Origin: Longispora fulva
GTDB taxonomy: Bacteria > Actinomycetota > Actinomycetes > Mycobacteriales > Micromonosporaceae
Reading direction: 5' to 3'
Length of the DNA: 64,000 nucleotides
Assembly: GCF_015751905.1 (NCBI RefSeq)
Contig: NZ_JADOUF010000001.1
Span: 620,001-684,000, forward strand
Shown here one piece after another: positions 34,311 to 42,545 of the stretch. Positions within the stretch are counted from its first letter, which is position 1, and every line of letters starts with the position of its first letter. A program made the position numbers and the translations under genes. A model generated the notes under the pieces. That model was not told where the DNA came from. It did not search any database and was given only the letters and a program-made list of their open reading frames with translations.

Positions 34311-35774
34311 ATGCGCAGACCCGTACTCCTCACCCTGCTGGCCGTCGCCGCCACAGCGCTCGGCGCGGCGCTCGCCGTCACCGTCCCGGCCCTGGCCGAC
34401 GCCGCGTCGGTCACCAACCCCGGCTTCGAGACCGGCACCCTGTCCGGCTGGAACTGCGATCCGACCGACAGCGTCGTGACCGGCCACGCCCGCAGCGGCA
34501 GCTACGCGCTCGCCGGCGCGGCCGACGGCGGCAGCACGGCCCAGTGCACCCAGACCGTCCCCGTCCTCGCCAACACCAGCTACACACTGACGGCCCAGGT
34601 CAACGGCTCCTACGTGTACCTGGGCATCACCGGCGGCGCGTCCACCTGGACCCCGGGCACGTCCGGCGGCTACAGCGCCCTGTCCGTCGCCTTCACCTCC
34701 GGCAGCGCCACGAGCGTCATCATCTACCTGCACGGCTGGTACGGCCAGGGCACCTACTACGCCGACGACGTGGCCCTCGCCGGCCCGGCGGGCAACCCGT
34801 CACCCTCCGCGTCGCCCAGCCCGTCCCCGACGGCGAGCCCGAGTCCCACCCCGACCACCCCGCCGGGCAACGGGTCCTTCCCGAACCCGATCTACCTGAT
34901 GCCCCTGGAGAACAACCCGCAGAACATCTCCACCGCCATCAGCGCCTCCGGCGCGAAGAACTACAACCTCGCGTTCATCCTGGACTCCGGCGGCTGCACC
35001 CCGGCCTGGGGCGGCGACCCCGCACACCCCGTCGCCGGCGACACCACGGTCACCGGGGTCGTCTCCGCGATCCGGTCCGCCGGCGGGGACGTCGCCGTGT
35101 CCTTCGGCGGCTACAACGGGACCGAACTGGGCGCCACGTGCGGCGGGTCCGGGGCGCTGGCCGCGGCGTATCAGAAGGTGATCGACAAGTACTCGTTGAC
35201 CAGGATCGACCTGGACTACGAGGGCGACGACCTGGACGCGAACATGGCGGTCCGGTTCGGCGCGATCAGGGTCCTCCAGCAGAACAACCCGAACCTGAAG
35301 GTTTCGCTGACCATCCCGGCGACCACTGTCGGATTCCCGGACAGCGGCAAAGACGAACTCCGCCAGGCCGCCACGGCCGGCGCGCGCCTGGACCTGGTCA
35401 ACCTGATGGCCTTCGACTACGGCCTAACGAACGCCTCCGACCAGGTCACCAGCGTGCAACTGGTGGCGGAGGCGGCCAAGAACCAAATCAAGGCGGTGTA
35501 CGGCATCGACGACGCCACGGCCTGGGCGCGCCTGGGACTGCAGCTCATGAACGGCCACACCGACCAGCCGTCCGAGCTGTTCACCGTGGACACGTTCCGC
35601 TCCCTGCTGGCGTACGCGCAGGCCAAGCATGTCGGGTGGTTCTCCTACTGGTCGCTCAACCGGGACCGGGCCTGCGATCCGGGGGTGCCGCACAACTGGG
35701 CGGACGGCACGTGCAGCAGCGTGGACCAGCAGCCGTACGACTTCTCGAAGGTCATCGCGCAGTACCGGGGGTGA
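34311..35774 (+). CDS. Secreted GH18-type glycosidase with N-terminal carbohydrate-binding module
   Basis: 487 residues from the ATG at 34311 (AGGAG eight bases upstream). Signal peptide about 1-28. The N-terminal module (about 30-158, VTNPGFETGTLSGWNCDPTD ... IYLHGWYGQGTYYADDVAL) is the paralogue of that in the first GH18. After a short Pro/Ser linker, the barrel (about 190-487) has AVSFGGYNG and the catalytic segment LTRIDLDYEGDDLD. The catalytic Glu and DxDxE part are kept, but the first Asp of the usual DxxDxDxE is replaced by Thr. Activity may therefore differ (endo-beta-N-acetylglucosaminidase-like or lectin-like). Confidence 0.82.
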   Translation: MRRPVLLTLLAVAATALGAALAVTVPALADAASVTNPGFETGTLSGWNCDPTDSVVTGHARSGSYALAGAADGGSTAQCTQTVPVLANTSYTLTAQVNGSYVYLGITGGASTWTPGTSGGYSALSVAFTSGSATSVIIYLHGWYGQGTYYADDVALAGPAGNPSPSASPSPSPTASPSPTPTTPPGNGSFPNPIYLMPLENNPQNISTAISASGAKNYNLAFILDSGGCTPAWGGDPAHPVAGDTTVTGVVSAIRSAGGDVAVSFGGYNGTELGATCGGSGALAAAYQKVIDKYSLTRIDLDYEGDDLDANMAVRFGAIRVLQQNNPNLKVSLTIPATTVGFPDSGKDELRQAATAGARLDLVNLMAFDYGLTNASDQVTSVQLVAEAAKNQIKAVYGIDDATAWARLGLQLMNGHTDQPSELFTVDTFRSLLAYAQAKHVGWFSYWSLNRDRACDPGVPHNWADGTCSSVDQQPYDFSKVIAQYRG

Positions 35775-35808
35775 TGCCGAGGCGCGTTCCGCGAGGGAAC
35801 ACGCGACA

Positions 35809-35834
35809 GGGCGCGGACCGTGTGGTCCGCGCCC
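35809..35834. terminator. Hairpin terminator at the end of the chitinase operon
   Basis: GGGCGCGGACC (35809-35819) pairs perfectly with GGTCCGCGCCC (35824-35834) around a 4-nt loop, 35 bp after the stop of the third GH18 gene and before the convergent protease gene. Confidence 0.75.
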
Positions 35835-35900
35835 CTTGCGATCACATGCCGTTGACTGGACCGGGGGTCGCCGACCCCGTGACCGTGTTCGTGACAGTGA

Positions 35901-37904
35901 CTATCCGAAGATGGTGTTGCCTGGTGACCAAGCGCCCGTGCCGACGGTGCGGGCGCTGCCCCAGTTGTAGTTGATGCCGTCGAGGTTCGGGTAGGCGGTG
36001 AGGACGCCGTCGGTGCCGACGTGGATCAGGTCGGACTTACCATCGCCGTCGAGGTCCGCGAACCGGGTGTTGACCGTGTTCCAGTCGCCTTCGCCGATTG
36101 TGCGGCCGCCGCCCCAGTTGTAGTTGATGCCGTCGACATTCGGGTAGCCGGTGAGGACACCGTTGGTGCCGACGTGGACCAGATCAGCCTTGCCGTCATC
36201 GTTGAGGTCCGCGAACTGGGTGTTGGACGGGTTCCAGTCGCCTTCGCCGACGGTTCGGCCGCCGCCCCAGTTGTAGTTGATGCCATCGATGTTGGGGTAG
36301 GCGGTGAGGATGCCGTTGGTGCCGACGTGGATCAGGTCGGCCTTACCATCGCCGTCGAGGTCCGCGAACCGGGTGTTGGACGGGTTCCAGTCGCCTTCAC
36401 CGACGGTTCGCCCCCCGCTCCAGTTGTAGTTGATGCCATCAATGTTCCGATAGGCGGTGAGGACGCCGTTGGTGCCGACATGAATGACTTCGGTCTTGCC
36501 GTCGCCGTCGAGATCGGCGAACCGGGTGTTCGAAAGATTCCAGTCACCTTCCCCGATCCTGCGGCTGGAGCCCCACCCGAAGTGGATTCCATCCACATTG
36601 GGGTAGGCCGTGATGACGCCGTCGGTGCCGATGAACATCAGGTCGGCCTTCGAGTCCCCGGATACGGAGGTGTTCACCGGAGCCAGGTGTACCAGGAAGC
36701 TGTTGAAGATGTCATCCGCCTCGGTCCAGCGAATCAGGGTTGACCCCCAGCTGACATTTCCCCGTGCCTGGCGGGTGTTGCTGCCAGTTATCGCGAAGAC
36801 CATCCCTCCGCTGTCGCCTTGCTGCACTGCAGTTGCCCCGCCAGGGATGTGACCTTCCATCCCGATGTGCGAACGGCCATTGCTGCCGGTCCAGGAAACC
36901 TGCCCATCCACCTTGATATTGCAGACGGCACCTGAAACGTATCCGTCGTGACACACGTAGTCGCCGGTGATGGAGCGTTTCGTGCTGGTCACCGCGAGTG
37001 TGAAGGCCCCGCTGCCATAGGGGCCGCCATCCCACTCCTGTCCTCTGGTGGTGCCGTGGCCGGCGGTGTCGATCGCCTCGGCGTCCCAGAGTTGGTCGAC
37101 CATCGTGACCTCGCCAATGGTCGTGCGGTCCGCGCCTTCCCATTCGGTGGCCGCCTGGCCATCACCACAATGCGCGGCTGTGATGAGGAAGGGGTGATTG
37201 TCGGAGTTACGACGCGTCGGCAGCCCCGCTGTACAGCCGCCACCGCCCGACAAGTGGATGGATGAACCAGCCTTCCACGGTGAAGTGTCCTTGGTTCGTG
37301 ACGCGTCCGAACCGGGTGCGCCCTTCTCCACCACGATAGGCACCTGGGAATCCAGCGTCATCTGAGTCATCGTCTGCGGACCCTTGAGCGCGCGCTCGGC
37401 GCGAGCGACGTCCTGCACCCGGAGGTGCAGCGCCGTGCCGTCGGGCGGCAGGAGGATCGATTCCGTACCAAGCGTCGCGTCGCTCTTCGGCTGGAACATC
37501 CGATCTCGTGCGGCCTCCAGCGCCTGACGCGTGAAGCGACCTTGCTTGACCCTGGCCAGCCGAACATCCGCCGCGCTGTTCGTCTTGGCGACACGGGCGA
37601 GGAAGTCGGCCGACTTCGCGCCGGGCGTGAGATAGACATTCACAACCCCGGCAGAAGCATCGATCTCGACGCCCGAGTACGTGGCGACCGCGGTGGACCT
37701 CCCCACGTCGTCCACCGCTCCTGCCAGCGTCCGCAAGGGATTGAGCAACTCCGCCTGCGCCACCTGGGACATCGCCGCGATGTGCTGGTCCGTCCGCACA
37801 GTCGTTGGTGCCTGCGCGCGGACAGGTGTCGCCGCAATGAGAGTTCCGGCGAGAATGGCCGAGGCGATACTCAGCACCCTGAGCCCGCTTTGTGTAGATA
37901 CCAT
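35901..37904 (-). CDS. Secreted chymotrypsin-like (S1) serine protease with FG-GAP/VCBS-type repeats
   Basis: 667 residues from an ATG at 37904 with GAGAAG upstream. Signal peptide about 1-30 (core VLSIASAILAGTLIAATPVR). A pro-region (about 35-205) precedes the protease (about 210-415): GGGGCTAGLPTRR, catalytic His in FLITAAHCGDG (about 243), Asp in QLWDAEAID and Ser in QQGDSGGMVF (about 364). The C-terminus (about 420-667) holds five nearly identical 51-residue repeats with FADLDGDGKADLIHVGTNG, an FG-GAP-like calcium-binding motif. Codon use is less GC-extreme than in neighbouring genes, which may mean later acquisition. It is divergent from the second SARP gene. Confidence 0.85.
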   Translation of the reverse strand: MVSTQSGLRVLSIASAILAGTLIAATPVRAQAPTTVRTDQHIAAMSQVAQAELLNPLRTLAGAVDDVGRSTAVATYSGVEIDASAGVVNVYLTPGAKSADFLARVAKTNSAADVRLARVKQGRFTRQALEAARDRMFQPKSDATLGTESILLPPDGTALHLRVQDVARAERALKGPQTMTQMTLDSQVPIVVEKGAPGSDASRTKDTSPWKAGSSIHLSGGGGCTAGLPTRRNSDNHPFLITAAHCGDGQAATEWEGADRTTIGEVTMVDQLWDAEAIDTAGHGTTRGQEWDGGPYGSGAFTLAVTSTKRSITGDYVCHDGYVSGAVCNIKVDGQVSWTGSNGRSHIGMEGHIPGGATAVQQGDSGGMVFAITGSNTRQARGNVSWGSTLIRWTEADDIFNSFLVHLAPVNTSVSGDSKADLMFIGTDGVITAYPNVDGIHFGWGSSRRIGEGDWNLSNTRFADLDGDGKTEVIHVGTNGVLTAYRNIDGINYNWSGGRTVGEGDWNPSNTRFADLDGDGKADLIHVGTNGILTAYPNIDGINYNWGGGRTVGEGDWNPSNTQFADLNDDGKADLVHVGTNGVLTGYPNVDGINYNWGGGRTIGEGDWNTVNTRFADLDGDGKSDLIHVGTDGVLTAYPNLDGINYNWGSARTVGTGAWSPGNTIFG
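35940..36700 (-). repeat. Five tandem 153-bp units encoding FG-GAP-like repeats
   Basis: The block CCAGTTGTAGTTGATGCCGT recurs at 153-bp intervals (near 35960, 36113, 36266, 36419), and the units are alike at the DNA level, including synonymous positions. The pattern indicates recent duplication or gene conversion. Confidence 0.75.
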
Positions 37905-38013
37905 GGTGCGTCTTCTCAACAAGATGTTCTCCCCGTGAGACTTGTTCCGCGACCGGTGTGGAGGCGGCTGGGTCAGTGTTGTCCGGTCTGCTTGCCGCGG
38001 TGTTACCACCGGC

Positions 38014-38019
38014 TACGCT
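38014..38019 (+). promoter_or_regulatory. -10 element of a leaderless SARP transcript
   Basis: TACGCT ends 6 bases before the GTG at 38026, with TTGCCG (37992-37997) 16 bp further upstream as a possible -35. No ribosome-binding site lies between. Confidence 0.5.
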
Positions 38020-38025
38020 CCTCGG

Positions 38026-41000
38026 GTGGAGTTCAAGATCCTCGGCACAGTTGAGGCCGTTGTCGCTGGTCAGGTCGTGGATCTGGGTGTACGCCGGCTG
38101 GAGCGTCGCCTGCTGGGTGTGTTGCTGCTCCATCTGGGGTCCGCGGTGTCGTCCGAGCGGCTGACGGATCTGGTGTGGGACGGCGATCCGCCCGTCAACG
38201 CTCGCCGCACCCTGCAGGTGTTCGTGTCCCGGTTGCGTGGCCGGCTGGTAGCCGTCGGCCGGAGTGGATGCGAGATTCTCGGCGACCCGACCGGCTACCT
38301 CGTGAACGGCGATCCGGATCGGGTCGACGCCCACCGGTTCCGACGGTTGCTCGATCTGGCCCGCGGGGCTGGCGATCCGGCCGGACAGGTCGGATATCTC
38401 GATGAGGCGGCGCGGCTGTGGCGGGGGCCGGTTCTCGGTGAGCTGTCCTGCGACCGAATTCGGGCGGAGACCGCCGGCTGGGACGAGGACCACCTCTCGG
38501 CCGCCGAGCTACGGATGGCCGCGCACCTCGCTCTCGGTCACCACGACCAGGTTCTCGGTGAGCTCGGCACGCTGATGGAGCGGTACCCGCGGGCGGAATC
38601 GCTCGTGGAGTTGCTTGTTCTCGCGTTGTACAGGGCTGGCCGGCGTCAAGAGGCGCTCGACGCGTACGCGGCGGCGAGCCGGAGTCTGGTGGACCGGACA
38701 GGTCTGGACGCCCGGCCTCAACTCGAGCTGCTGCACGAGCGGATCCTGCGCGACGATCCCACCCTCAACCAGCGGCCGAGGCTGGGCGGTCCGGCCCAAC
38801 TCCCGCCGAAGGTCGCCGACTACACCGGCCGAGGCCGCGAGATCGACGTCCTCGACCAGCTCGTCGCCAACTGCGACACCACGGCGGTGCTCGTCTCGAC
38901 CATCGACGGGACCGCCGGCATCGGCAAGACCGCTCTGGCCGTCCACTGGGCGCACCGGGCCCGCCACCATTTCCCGGACGGCCAGCTCTACATCGACCTG
39001 CGCGGATACTCTGACAGTCCGCCGACGAGCCCTGCGGTGGCCCTCGCCCGGTTCCTGCGTGCCCTGGGCATCGCGGCCGAACAGATCCCCGCCGACGTGA
39101 TGGAGGCGGGGACGTTGTTCCGAGGGCTATTGGCCGACCGCCGGGTGCTCGTCGTCCTGGACAACGCGAACAGCGCCGACCAGGTCCGACCGCTTCTTCC
39201 CGGGCGCCCCGGCAGCCTCGCCCTGGTCACGAGCCGCAGCCGCCTCGCCGGCCTTGTCGCCGTCGATGGCATGCGCAACGTCACCCTGGATGTGTTGACC
39301 ACCGAAGAGTCCGTGGCGCTCCTAGCCCGGATCCTCGGTGACCAGCGCGTCATGGCGGCTCCTGAGGACGCGGTCGAACTGGTGGGCCTGTGCGGGAGAC
39401 TGCCTCTCGCGATCAGGATCTCCGCGGCACTGCTTGCAGAGCGGCCCGAGCACTCCCTTCGGACGCACGTGGCGGCGCTCCGTGACGGTGACCGCTTCTC
39501 CGCGCTGACGATCGAGGAGGACGAGCAGTCCTGCGTCCGGGCGTCCTTCGACCTGTCCTACCGGGAGCTCGAACCGGAGGTCGCACGTCTGTTCCGGCTC
39601 CTCGGAATTGTTCCAGGTCCAGACGTCACCATCGGCGCGGCCGCCGCTCTGGCGCAGGTCAGCCCCGCACGTGCCAGGCACCTCCTGGATAGGCTCGCGG
39701 CCGCGCACCTGATCCAGGAACACGTCCCGGGCCGGTACTCCTTCCACGATCTCATCCGCGTCTACGCCCACCGTCAGGCGACTGTCGAGGACGGCCAGGC
39801 CCAGCGCGCGGCGTCGACCGAGCGGCTGATGGCCTGGTACCTGGAGATGGCTCGCACCGCGACCATGCGGCACTATCCGACCACGATCCTGCTCCCGCTA
39901 CAGACGACTTCCCTTCCCTCCGGGCAGGGAACGGCCGACGACGACCGGTTCGAGCCACTGGTCTGGCTGGACGCCGAGTATCCCAATCTGGTCGCCGCGA
40001 TCTGGCATGCCGCCGGCCACGGGCCTGCTGAGATGACCTGGCTGCTGACGGACGCACTGCGGAACTACTTCTACAATCGCAGGTTCCCCGGTGACCGGCT
40101 TCCCGTGGCCCGGGCCGCGCTCGCGGCCGCCGACGCCGCCGGTGACCTGCTGGGCCAGGCCGCCAGCCACCTGAGCATCGGGCAGGCGTACGCCGCCGTC
40201 GGCGACACCGATTCGGCGATCTCCCACTACACGGAGGCCGCGACCAGGGCCAGAAGTACCGACTGGGAGGGCGGGCTCAGAACCGTCCTGAACAATCTCG
40301 GCATCGCCTACAAGCACAGCGGGCGGTTCACCGAGGCGGCCTCCAGTTATCGAGAGGTCATCGATCTCGCCAGGCGGTCCGGGGTAGCCGCCGTCACCGC
40401 GGTGGCGAACCTGGGAAACATCTACCTGGTCCAGGGGCGGCTCCAGGACGCCCATGCCAGCTTTTCCGTCGCCCTGGCCGCGTTCACCGAGACCGGAAAC
40501 GCCGCCTCCTTGGCCGCGGCCCATACCAATCTGGGCCTGGCCAACCACGGCCTCGGCCGATACGAGGAAGCGGCCGGGCATCTGCGGGAGGCCCTGCGGC
40601 TCAACGAGTTCACCGGAAACAACAGCGGCCTCAGTGAGAGCCTGTTCTGCCTCGGATCGATCCACCGGGACACCGGGGATCTCGACCAGGCCAGGGCGTG
40701 TGCCCGCGAGGCGCTGAGAATCGCCGAGGACTCCGCCATCCCCGGTGCGGAGGTCGATGCCCGCAACCTTCTGGCCAGTACGCTCCTCGCCGCCGGAGAC
40801 CGAGCGGGGGCGTTGCGGGAATACGAGAATGCCCAGGCGATCGGCTCCAGGGAAGGCATAGCGGAGACTCTTCTGGGGCTCGCCGCCACCTACGCGAGCT
40901 TGGACCGACCCGCGGACGCGGTGGGCCATGCCGAGCGGGCGCTGGAGTTGTCGCGCACGGGCGGATATCGGATGACCGCTGGCAAGGCGCTGACCGCCCT

Positions 41001-41211
41001 CGCCAAACTTCATGCCCTCCTGGGCCGTCGCGACCTCGCGGTCGACCTCGCCATGGAGGCCCTCGACATCCAGCGGGAGTCCGGCCACAGGCTCGGTGAG
41101 GCCCAGGCCCTCATGGTCCTCGCCGACACCGCGGACGGCGCGCGGGCGAGGGCGCACCGCCGAACGGCGACAGCGATCCTGCGCGAACTGGGTGTGCCCG
41201 AACGACCGTGA
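38026..41211 (+). CDS. SARP/AfsR-type regulator with NB-ARC and TPR domains
   Basis: 1061 residues from a GTG that begins VEFKILGTVEAVVAG. Winged-helix DNA-binding domain (1-95), BTAD (about 100-250), STAND NTPase with GTAGIGKTALAVHWAHRA at about 295 and VLVVLDNANSADQV, then a winged-helix/ARC2 linker and about eight TPR units (about 690-1040, SHLSIGQAYAAVGDTDSAIS, GRFTEAASSYREVIDLARRS). It is a paralogue of the SARP at 20771, with the same start context and domain order. It is divergent from the secreted protease by 121 bp, and may control it; AfsR-like proteins often sit next to their targets. Confidence 0.9.
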   Translation: MEFKILGTVEAVVAGQVVDLGVRRLERRLLGVLLLHLGSAVSSERLTDLVWDGDPPVNARRTLQVFVSRLRGRLVAVGRSGCEILGDPTGYLVNGDPDRVDAHRFRRLLDLARGAGDPAGQVGYLDEAARLWRGPVLGELSCDRIRAETAGWDEDHLSAAELRMAAHLALGHHDQVLGELGTLMERYPRAESLVELLVLALYRAGRRQEALDAYAAASRSLVDRTGLDARPQLELLHERILRDDPTLNQRPRLGGPAQLPPKVADYTGRGREIDVLDQLVANCDTTAVLVSTIDGTAGIGKTALAVHWAHRARHHFPDGQLYIDLRGYSDSPPTSPAVALARFLRALGIAAEQIPADVMEAGTLFRGLLADRRVLVVLDNANSADQVRPLLPGRPGSLALVTSRSRLAGLVAVDGMRNVTLDVLTTEESVALLARILGDQRVMAAPEDAVELVGLCGRLPLAIRISAALLAERPEHSLRTHVAALRDGDRFSALTIEEDEQSCVRASFDLSYRELEPEVARLFRLLGIVPGPDVTIGAAAALAQVSPARARHLLDRLAAAHLIQEHVPGRYSFHDLIRVYAHRQATVEDGQAQRAASTERLMAWYLEMARTATMRHYPTTILLPLQTTSLPSGQGTADDDRFEPLVWLDAEYPNLVAAIWHAAGHGPAEMTWLLTDALRNYFYNRRFPGDRLPVARAALAAADAAGDLLGQAASHLSIGQAYAAVGDTDSAISHYTEAATRARSTDWEGGLRTVLNNLGIAYKHSGRFTEAASSYREVIDLARRSGVAAVTAVANLGNIYLVQGRLQDAHASFSVALAAFTETGNAASLAAAHTNLGLANHGLGRYEEAAGHLREALRLNEFTGNNSGLSESLFCLGSIHRDTGDLDQARACAREALRIAEDSAIPGAEVDARNLLASTLLAAGDRAGALREYENAQAIGSREGIAETLLGLAATYASLDRPADAVGHAERALELSRTGGYRMTAGKALTALAKLHALLGRRDLAVDLAMEALDIQRESGHRLGEAQALMVLADTADGARARAHRRTATAILRELGVPERP

Positions 41212-41484
41212 CCGCGTGGGCGGGCGCGTGGACACGTCTGGAACGAGGGCGCAGCCGACGCGACGAAGGCCGCTACTGTCAGATCCGCTGGAGGATGCCG
41301 GTGTCCGGGTGTAGTTGTCGGATGGCTGTCGGGTGTCTGGGTCTACTTGTCGGGTCCGGGCGTAGGGCCGGTCCAGGGGCCGGCTGACCACGAAGGTGCG
41401 CCTCGCGGTCGAGCAGGGCCAGAAGCCGCTATCGATGTGATCGCGGCCGGTCAGTCAGAGCCTTGATGCGCACGCGGGCTGTCG

Positions 41485-42111
41485 GTGACGAGTTTGATGT
41501 CATCGATAACTGGGTTGCGGCCGGGTGGCCCGGCGGGCACGATCTCCGGCGTGATCGGTGCCGGGAAGTCAGAGTGTTTGATAGTGACGGGGATGCCGGG
41601 GGCGGGCAAGTCGACGGTGACCCGGTTGGCGGCCGAGTTGTTGCCCAGGGCGGCGCGTCTTGACGGCGACGTGGTCAATCGACTGGTCGTGAGCGGGCGG
41701 GTCTGGGCTTTGGGTGAGCCTGCCGATGAGGCGGCGCGGCAGGTCGACCTGTGCAACCGCAACCTGTCGGCGCTGGCGGCCAATTTCGCCGACGCCGGGT
41801 TCACTCCGCTGATCGACTGGATCATCCCGGACCGGCGGCAGTTGGATACCTTCCTTGATCTGCTGGCCCCGCGGCCGGTGCTGTTCGTGGTCCTGGCTCC
41901 CGGCATCGAGGCATGTCGCTATCGCAACACGGTCCGAGACCCTGACGAACAGTTCTTCTTCGAAGGCTATGACGATCTGGACGCCGCCATGAAGCATGAA
42001 CTCGGCGATGTCGGCTGGTGGTTCGACACCTCTGGACTCACCGCCAAGGAGAGCGCCGCGCGGATTGTTGAGGAAGCCGATCGCCGCGCCATCACGAGCG
42101 CGGAGAAGTGA
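41485..42111 (+). CDS. P-loop kinase/AAA-type ATPase
   Basis: Up to 208 residues. Walker A GMPGAGKSTVTRL at about 35-47 opens a small-molecule-kinase-like fold (as in chloramphenicol phosphotransferase or AAA_33 proteins) with LDGDVVNRLV, LIDWIIPDRRQLDTFL and DTSGLTAKESAARIVEEAD. The start is uncertain: ATG at 41485, GTG at 41551 or TTG near 41576 are all in frame, and none has a good ribosome-binding site. A second Walker-A-like stretch GVIGAGKS lies 13 residues before the canonical one; it may be coding or chance. The gene is framed by short repeats and may be mobile cargo. Confidence 0.65.
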   Translation: MTSLMSSITGLRPGGPAGTISGVIGAGKSECLIVTGMPGAGKSTVTRLAAELLPRAARLDGDVVNRLVVSGRVWALGEPADEAARQVDLCNRNLSALAANFADAGFTPLIDWIIPDRRQLDTFLDLLAPRPVLFVVLAPGIEACRYRNTVRDPDEQFFFEGYDDLDAAMKHELGDVGWWFDTSGLTAKESAARIVEEADRRAITSAEK

Positions 42112-42185
42112 TCGCTCGGCCGCGTCCAGCCCGGCCGGCCCCGCCGAGTCCGAGAAGTCACCCGGCTCAGACTTGCGCCCCACAA

Positions 42186-42239
42186 ACGACAAGTAGATCC
42201 GGACGCCCCATGCAGCAACCGTCCGGATCTACTTGTCGT
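42186..42239. repeat. 19-bp perfect inverted repeat
   Basis: ACGACAAGTAGATCCGGAC (42186-42204) and GTCCGGATCTACTTGTCGT (42221-42239) form a perfect 19-bp stem with a 16-nt loop, 75 bp past the kinase stop. It could be a terminator, but the sequence recurs left of the gene, which favours an element end. Confidence 0.7.
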
Positions 42240-42301
42240 GCCCCAGGTCAATCTGTCGTCACCCGACAAGATCAGCCGGACGTCGCCGCTACCAGGACGA
42301 G

Positions 42302-42499
42302 CTACGTAAGGGATGTGCCTCGCGCCTCGAGGGCCTCCCGCAGCAGCCGCAGCGCCTTGGGCCCCACGCCGTGCAGCTTGCTCAACTCGGCGGCGGGGAC
42401 ATCCGCGAGCTGGGCGAGGTCGGTGTAACCCGCGGCGTTGAGGGCGCGGGTGGCGGGCGCGCCGATGCTCCGTGGAAGGCCGCCTGTCGATGCCATCAT
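42302..42499 (-). CDS. Small helix-hairpin-helix protein
   Basis: 65 residues from an ATG at 42499 that directly follows a TATGAT -10 box by six bases, so the mRNA is probably leaderless. The body reads SIGAPATRALNAAGYTDLAQ then LADVPAAELSKLHGVGPKAL, a helix-hairpin-helix pair (LHGVGPKAL) of the kind that binds DNA backbone in a sequence-independent way. Small proteins of this type with unknown roles are common in actinomycetes. Confidence 0.7.
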   Translation of the reverse strand: MMASTGGLPRSIGAPATRALNAAGYTDLAQLADVPAAELSKLHGVGPKALRLLREALEARGTSLT

Positions 42500-42505
42500 G
42501 GCCGG

Positions 42506-42511
42506 ATCATA
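42506..42511 (-). promoter_or_regulatory. -10 element of a leaderless transcript (HhH protein)
   Basis: On the minus strand TATGAT is followed by CCGGCC and then the ATG at 42499, a 6-base spacing with no ribosome-binding site. Confidence 0.5.
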
Positions 42512-42545
42512 TCCGCGGACGAGCAGGATCACCGCGGACGCCGGG

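Larger units (their letters stand above)
41301..42281. mobile_element. Candidate passenger-gene element bounded by multiple ~20-bp repeats
   Basis: Left of the kinase gene lie two direct copies, GTGTCCGGGTGTAGTTGTCG (41301-41320) and GTGTCTGGGTCTACTTGTCG (41333-41352). Right of it lie an inverted copy ACGACAAGTAGATCCGGAC (42186-42204), a direct copy GTCCGGATCTACTTGTCGT (42221-42239) and another inverted copy beginning ACCCGACAAGATCAGCCGGA (42261-42280). Multiple short terminal repeats at both ends are typical of IS21- and Tn7-like elements. No transposase is present, so this would be a non-autonomous or decayed element carrying one gene. Confidence 0.4.

Noticed and set aside
32414-35974. 1186-codon plus-strand ORF spanning two chitinases
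   Set aside because: Different frame from both GH18 genes, Arg/His-rich; it crosses a terminator hairpin.
35940-36700. CRISPR array
   Set aside because: Repeats are 153 bp, in frame and protein-coding, without spacers.
42186-42239. Simple rho-independent terminator of the kinase gene
   Set aside because: Possible, but the same ~20-bp sequence recurs on the far side of the gene, so an element end is the better explanation; no T-run follows.
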